Source of the DNA: Paraglomus occultum
Lineage: Eukaryota; Glomeromycota; Glomeromycetes; Paraglomerales; Paraglomeraceae
NCBI GenBank assembly: GCA_910592205.1
Contig: CAJVPJ010000995.1
Coordinates: 1 to 13,533, forward strand
Direction of reading: 5' to 3'
Length of the DNA stretch: 13,533 nt
The notes under the pieces are model-generated. The model ran no database searches. It saw only the letters and a program-made list of their open reading frames with translations, and was not told where the DNA came from. The translations under genes were made by a program, and so were the position numbers. Shown one piece after another: positions 9,911-13,533 of this stretch. How positions within the stretch are numbered: position 1 is the stretch's first letter; each line of letters starts with the position of its first letter.

Positions 9911-10097
9911 TTCTGCCAGTCTTCTTTCTTTCTTGGTTCATCATAAGTTGGTGGTAAAGTATATATAGAGGTAATCCTATATTAATCCTGTTATGGTTTA
10001 TAATTATCCATTCTAGTATGATAAAGGGAAAATTAAAATTAACAGATCACTTATTTCAGAATGTTCACTTTGTCTGGTTTTGTTGCAGTCTGCCCCA
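9911..10097 (-). repeat. right copy of the dispersed repeat, inverted and internally deleted
   Basis: Read on the minus strand it begins TGGGGCAGACTGCAACAAAA (37 of 38 identical to 6226-6263). It continues through the ATAACAGGATTAATATAGG block (9962-9994) and runs straight into the TLPPTYDEP-coding tail (about 9918-9960). The roughly 215 bp that separate these blocks in the left copy are absent. Weak similarity may continue outward to about 10220 (TTGAATCTGATATTAT on the minus strand versus the region near 5965). Confidence 0.7.
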
Positions 10098-11690
10098 AAT
10101 GCAAATACAAGTTTCGACAGTCTTCAATAAATTTGGTTCAACTTCACTCCATTCGAGCTTTCTTCCCAGTTTGTACTAATTCTGAAGCTTTGTTTATAAT
10201 ATCAGATTCAAATTTTTAGAACACTGCTGACGGTTCCAATCTTCAATGTCAATATATTCTATACAAATATAGAAAAATGCTACTGGCATTAAAAATTGCA
10301 TTCCCCTTCGTTATTAGAAAATAATTGCGAAAAAGATCTGCTGCTGGTGGAAGTCCTGATCACGAAAGCACAAGTATAAAAGAAAGTGGTTTTGAGCAAG
10401 CTGATGAAGAAGTCTTGTCTTTCCAGTCCCAGAACCTTGGAAAGGACTGTATATGGTGCATAATAAATATCACGTTGAGCTTCTGTAAGATGCCGAGATC
10501 GTCTATACATAGTTGTTTTTTTTAATCCATATAGTTAGAAGTGAACAAGCCGAAATGTCTTGCAATCTTAATAATTCAGTTATAAAACGAGGGAAATATT
10601 CTCACTTGTCAAAGGATCAGGAGTAGATGTCCGGTTGTCTGCAAGAAGAGAATTAATTATAACTTAACATTTTAACTTGACAAATTAGTATTAATATAAT
10701 CACTATCGATCGAAAGATAGATTATATGATAGAGAAACTAACCAGAAGATTAGCTACAAAAGAAATAAGTAGAATAATGGCGGTGACAAAAAGGAATCAT
10801 AAAGAGCATAAGCTAATCAGTATATATGGGATAACAGATAATGAAATAGCGAGTATTAGACAGTTCACAAACAGTTTGCCGATGTTCCTCAGAGGCGGAT
10901 ATTGACAAGAGACTAAACATATGCAATGCACGCAACGGCAGCATTCTCTCTCCACAGCTTCTTTATTAACCCATACTGCTTTTGTCTTCTTTGAAACGAG
11001 TTTACGCATAATCTAACCTTTGCTCTGCCCAACTAATAACACATTAACTGCCTCTCTTGCAATAGCGTTGATAACTTTTCAGCCATCCTCCCAATAAACG
11101 CGTACTCATTGCTTGCTTACCTTGTGTCCTGAAGTATTCATCCCTTGTAGCAGTTGCTGAGTTATTACAAAATTACGGAAGGCAAGTTTTTTCTTCCCAT
11201 ACTGTATATAAAAAAGACTATACCAGTAACATTGTTTCGACTTCTGTTGAGTATAGTAACTTGTATTAAGTAGACCTGTTAGTTTTCCGAAGAAAAAGTC
11301 CGTTAGCGACTTTCACTGTGTATGCTCTCTTGTGTACAAACAAACAACCGTTGTATCGACTCTGAGATTATTTTGTGGGCCAACCCGAAACCCGATTACG
11401 GCTTGATTTCGATATATGAGTGTATTTGGAGATGAACAAGTAGTTAATAATTATATCGTTTTTAGCCAAGATTCTACTCTTGAAAATGCCTAACCAAGAA
11501 ATGAGAAGTCAAGAAGACTCTTACTATAGTTCAAAAGTTATCAATTTTAAAAAAAACCAAGACATTATTAAGGCACTGGAAGTTAATAAAAAACCCCTAA
11601 AAGCACTAGACAGATGCCTATATGTTCTTCGTTTGAGAATGTGAGAGATAATAGCAATACAATATTTGTAAACCTATTATAATAATACGA
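10098..11690. other. gene-free interval
   Basis: About 1.6 kb with no convincing gene. Opposed open frames at 10289-10525 overlap each other and end without domains. The plus-strand one has a hydrophilic, mildly acidic start (RKRSAAGGSPDHEST) that could be a fragment of an unknown gene, at low confidence. A minus-strand frame at 10797-11009 looks random. At 11378-11391 the 14-mer GGCCAACCCGAAAC recurs in reverse complement at the very end of the window. Confidence 0.4.
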
Positions 11691-11699
11691 TGTGTGTTA

Positions 11700-12300
11700 T
11701 ACGGAACGGTGCATAAATCTTTATTTCGATACAACCATTTTATTCCCTCAATGTACTCTCCATTAATATTAACATTTTTGCAACATTGCAAACGATTCTG
11801 CCTAAATTTTGGACCTTATCAAATCTTTTCCCCTTTATTTGAGGGAATAAGAAAAATCATGGTCTTGGACTGGGGGAAAAGTTCTACTTGTTCATTATGA
11901 GATACTACCCGTCATGATGGTTGCTTTATGTGATGCAGCATTGTCGTGATTGAAGCATAATGGTGTTAGTAGATTTGATAACATCTGCTAATTCTTGGTC
12001 TTTCGAGTTGCTTTGCGGGCATTTTCAATGATTGTCTCTTTTCTCGTCTTCCCTTTCTTCTGGAGGCGTGGGAAATTTGCTTTTTTTCACGAGAAATACT
12101 GATTAAATTTTTTTAACAAGATCCTCGACCTTGGCAATTTTCTGATGTCACTTTTGCGAGAACATCCAGAGCTAGACTTTGTCTTTAATTTTTCTTACTC
12201 GTCTTTGTATGTAGCAAACCAGCGTCTAATTTGTGCTGATAGACAATGCTTTAGTTGTGTTCCTCTAAAAAGCAAAAAAATAAAGTAAGCTAATTTTTGC
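11700..12300 (-). pseudogene. mariner-family transposase relic
   Basis: Reading the minus strand across frames gives mariner transposase landmarks in the right order. RRWFATYKDE (12228-12199) followed by SSSGCSRKSD resembles the WF..F..G and RSGRP segments. NHDNAASHKATI (11954-11913) matches the catalytic HDNA..H motif. FFLFP (about 11857-11843) matches the SPDLAPCDFFLFP segment, with the preceding catalytic Asp region disrupted by a frame problem. NGEYIEG (11764-11744) matches the GEYFEG C-terminus. Stops and frameshifts fall between every landmark, so no product is possible. Terminal inverted repeats could not be found by eye. Confidence 0.75.
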
Positions 12301-12522
12301 GGCTCGTTTTACAAAAAAATGGGTTCTCGACAAATATGCCACTCTTTTTTTCATTTGTTAACTGTCGCAATCTCGAGTCAGAGGGCAGCTATTCTTGCCT
12401 AAAGGGGGAATAGTAAAATTACTATCTCAAATATGCTGACAGGAACAAATATAAATATCAGTCAGTATTAGTATGATATTTTTCTTGTACCACATTCGTT
12501 CTTTGTAATTTATATGCTGAAA

Positions 12523-12580
12523 GACTCACGTGAGACAATAAAGTTCTAAATTATAAAAAAAAAAAGACTCACGTGAGACA
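12523..12580 (+). repeat. tiny poly(A) retroposon-like insertion with flanking 15-bp duplication
   Basis: GACTCACGTGAGACA occurs at 12523-12537 and again at 12566-12580. Between them lie 28 bp: ATAAAGTTCTAAATTAT followed by eleven A. The insert together with the preceding A forms AATAAA, a polyadenylation signal, about 15 nt before the A-run. This is the layout of a target-primed, extremely 5'-truncated retrotransposed 3' end with a target-site duplication. A simple tandem repeat unit of 43 bp is the alternative reading. Confidence 0.6.
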
Positions 12581-12874
12581 CTTTCCTCCATCATACACTC
12601 ATATCTTCCTTCAAACATTAAACATATTGCCTGTCTAACCCAATCAACATCCTTTGGGCTCCTCTAATCCCATCCTCCTTTCATTACTCCGCACTTACCT
12701 TGGCCTTCAACCAATTACATCTAATTCTACAGACATATAAACACTTTATAATTTATATATATATATAACAATTAATAACATATTATCATAATAATAATTA
12801 GTAATCATAGCCAACTTTCATTCCAGGCTTTTTAGCCCAAGCTCTTTATTGTGCCTCTGTATGTTTGGCATATA

Positions 12875-13264
12875 CAGTGGGGGTGATCAAAAGTATTCGA
12901 CACTCTTTGAAATTTACTAGTAAATCATATGAAAAATCTAAAATCTCGAGTGTGCGTATTTGTATTTTTCGAAAAAAATAATGATAAACTTGATCCCGTT
13001 ATTGCACTAGAGCAACCGTTCAATGAAGTGGCCGGTATCATGTTACACATATGAAAACGTATGAAAATCATATGTGTAACGTGCATGCTATCACTTCATT
13101 GAACGGTTGCTCTAGTGCAATAACGGGATCAAGTTTATCATTATTTTTTTTTCGAAATCATTGTGATAGTAAATACGCACACTCGAGATTTTAGAAAAAA
13201 AAATTTTTTCATATGTTTTACTAGTAAATTTCAAAGAGTGTCGAATACTTTTGATCACCCACTG
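12875..13264. mobile_element. 390-bp foldback MITE with Tc1/mariner-type ends
   Basis: The element begins CAGTGGGGGTGATCAAAAGT and ends in its reverse complement (two fewer G), flanked by TA at 12873-12874 and 13265-13266. Nearly the whole element is one inverted repeat. The arms of about 185 bp (including TTATTGCACTAGAGCAACCG and its complement) meet near 13063 at an ATATG-rich centre. The arms differ by a few indels, mainly around 12960-12980 and 13140-13205. It has no coding capacity. CAGT ends and TA duplication are typical of Tc1/mariner non-autonomous elements. Mobilisation by a Tc1-like transposase in trans is inferred. Confidence 0.9.
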
Positions 13265-13302
13265 TATGTTAAACTAGTTTTAGCAGTTTATCTGTAGTTA
13301 GG

Positions 13303-13347
13303 CAATAAAGTTCTAAATTATAAAAAAAAAAAGACTCACGTGAGACA
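13303..13347 (+). repeat. exact 45-bp copy of 12536-12580
   Basis: CAATAAAGTTCTAAATTAT, eleven A and GACTCACGTGAGACA are identical, including A-run length, to 12536-12580. The two copies lie 767 bp apart in direct orientation and bracket the foldback element. The 15-bp word GACTCACGTGAGACA is not present on the upstream side of this copy, unlike the left one. Each copy carries the 10-bp palindrome CTCACGTGAG. Confidence 0.9.
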
Positions 13348-13464
13348 GTTGCCATTATGTTATGGGGTAAAGTAATATTCATCGAACATGCTCCCTACTT
13401 CGAGCAAATTTATTGAATTGCTTGTATGTGCAACATGACACGAACAATTCAATATTAATGTTCT

Positions 13465-13533
13465 GACCCAAATCGAAATTGACCCAATTCGGAATAGGGT
13501 CGACCCAAATCGCGATCGCGTTTCGGGTTGGCC
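13465..13533. repeat. GACCCAAATCG short repeats, possible transposon terminus cut by the window
   Basis: GACCCAAATCG occurs at 13465-13475 and 13502-13512, with a one-base variant GACCCAATTCG at 13481-13491. The palindromes GGGTCGACCC (13497-13506) and CGCGATCGCG (13511-13520) follow, then GTTTCGGGTTGGCC to the window end. This GC-rich patch stands out from the AT-rich surroundings. Its last 14 bp are the reverse complement of 11378-11391. Confidence 0.5.

Noticed and set aside
10797-11009. Minus-strand frame with a CCRCVHCIC cysteine cluster
   Set aside because: The cluster looks metal-binding at first sight, but the rest is random hydrophobic sequence without spacing typical of any finger family.
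12568-12577. CTCACGTGAG palindrome as a bHLH (E-box) regulatory site
   Set aside because: It occurs as part of the 15-bp duplicated word tied to the poly(A) insertion, and no nearby gene could be regulated by it.

Overview
The window looks like AT-rich fungal nuclear DNA. Genes are sparse and far apart, introns are GT-AG (one donor reads GTATGT), and most of the sequence is transposon debris. The Crinkler (CRN) header and NTPase sequence closely resembles what I know from Glomeromycotina, above all Rhizophagus irregularis. That assignment is from memory of the family; no search was run.

Layout. Positions 1-899 hold the end of a pogo/Tigger-like DNA transposon with a decayed transposase on the minus strand that runs off the left edge. 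From about 902 to 3378 I see no gene. Positions 3379-4726 (minus) hold an intact two-exon ubiquilin/Dsk2 gene with UBL, STI1-like and UBA regions. It is the only clearly functional housekeeping gene here. From 4727 to about 5950 I see no gene.

From about 6069 to 10097 two inverted, non-identical copies of a dispersed repeat bracket a 3.5 kb interval. It contains a small DNA-binding-like gene on the minus strand (7085-7397) that needs a one-base correction in an A-run. Divergent to it is a Crinkler-type gene (7592-9453, plus) whose first exon and intron are intact but whose NTPase/nuclease-like exon carries five frameshifts. From 10098 to about 11690 I see no gene. Positions 11700-12300 (minus) hold a decayed mariner transposase. 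Positions 12520-13350 hold a near-complete hairpin element with Tc1/mariner-type ends (390 bp, TA target site), set between two exact copies of a 45-bp sequence that looks like a short retroposed 3' end with a poly(A) tail.

Functionally, Dsk2 would shuttle ubiquitinated clients to the proteasome. The CRN, when intact, would be expected to be a ubiquitin-like-header effector or conflict protein with a P-loop NTPase and a PD-(D/E)xK-like end; as it stands it is a pseudogene unless the indels are assembly errors. No operon-like relations exist. No tRNA, rRNA or CRISPR array was seen.
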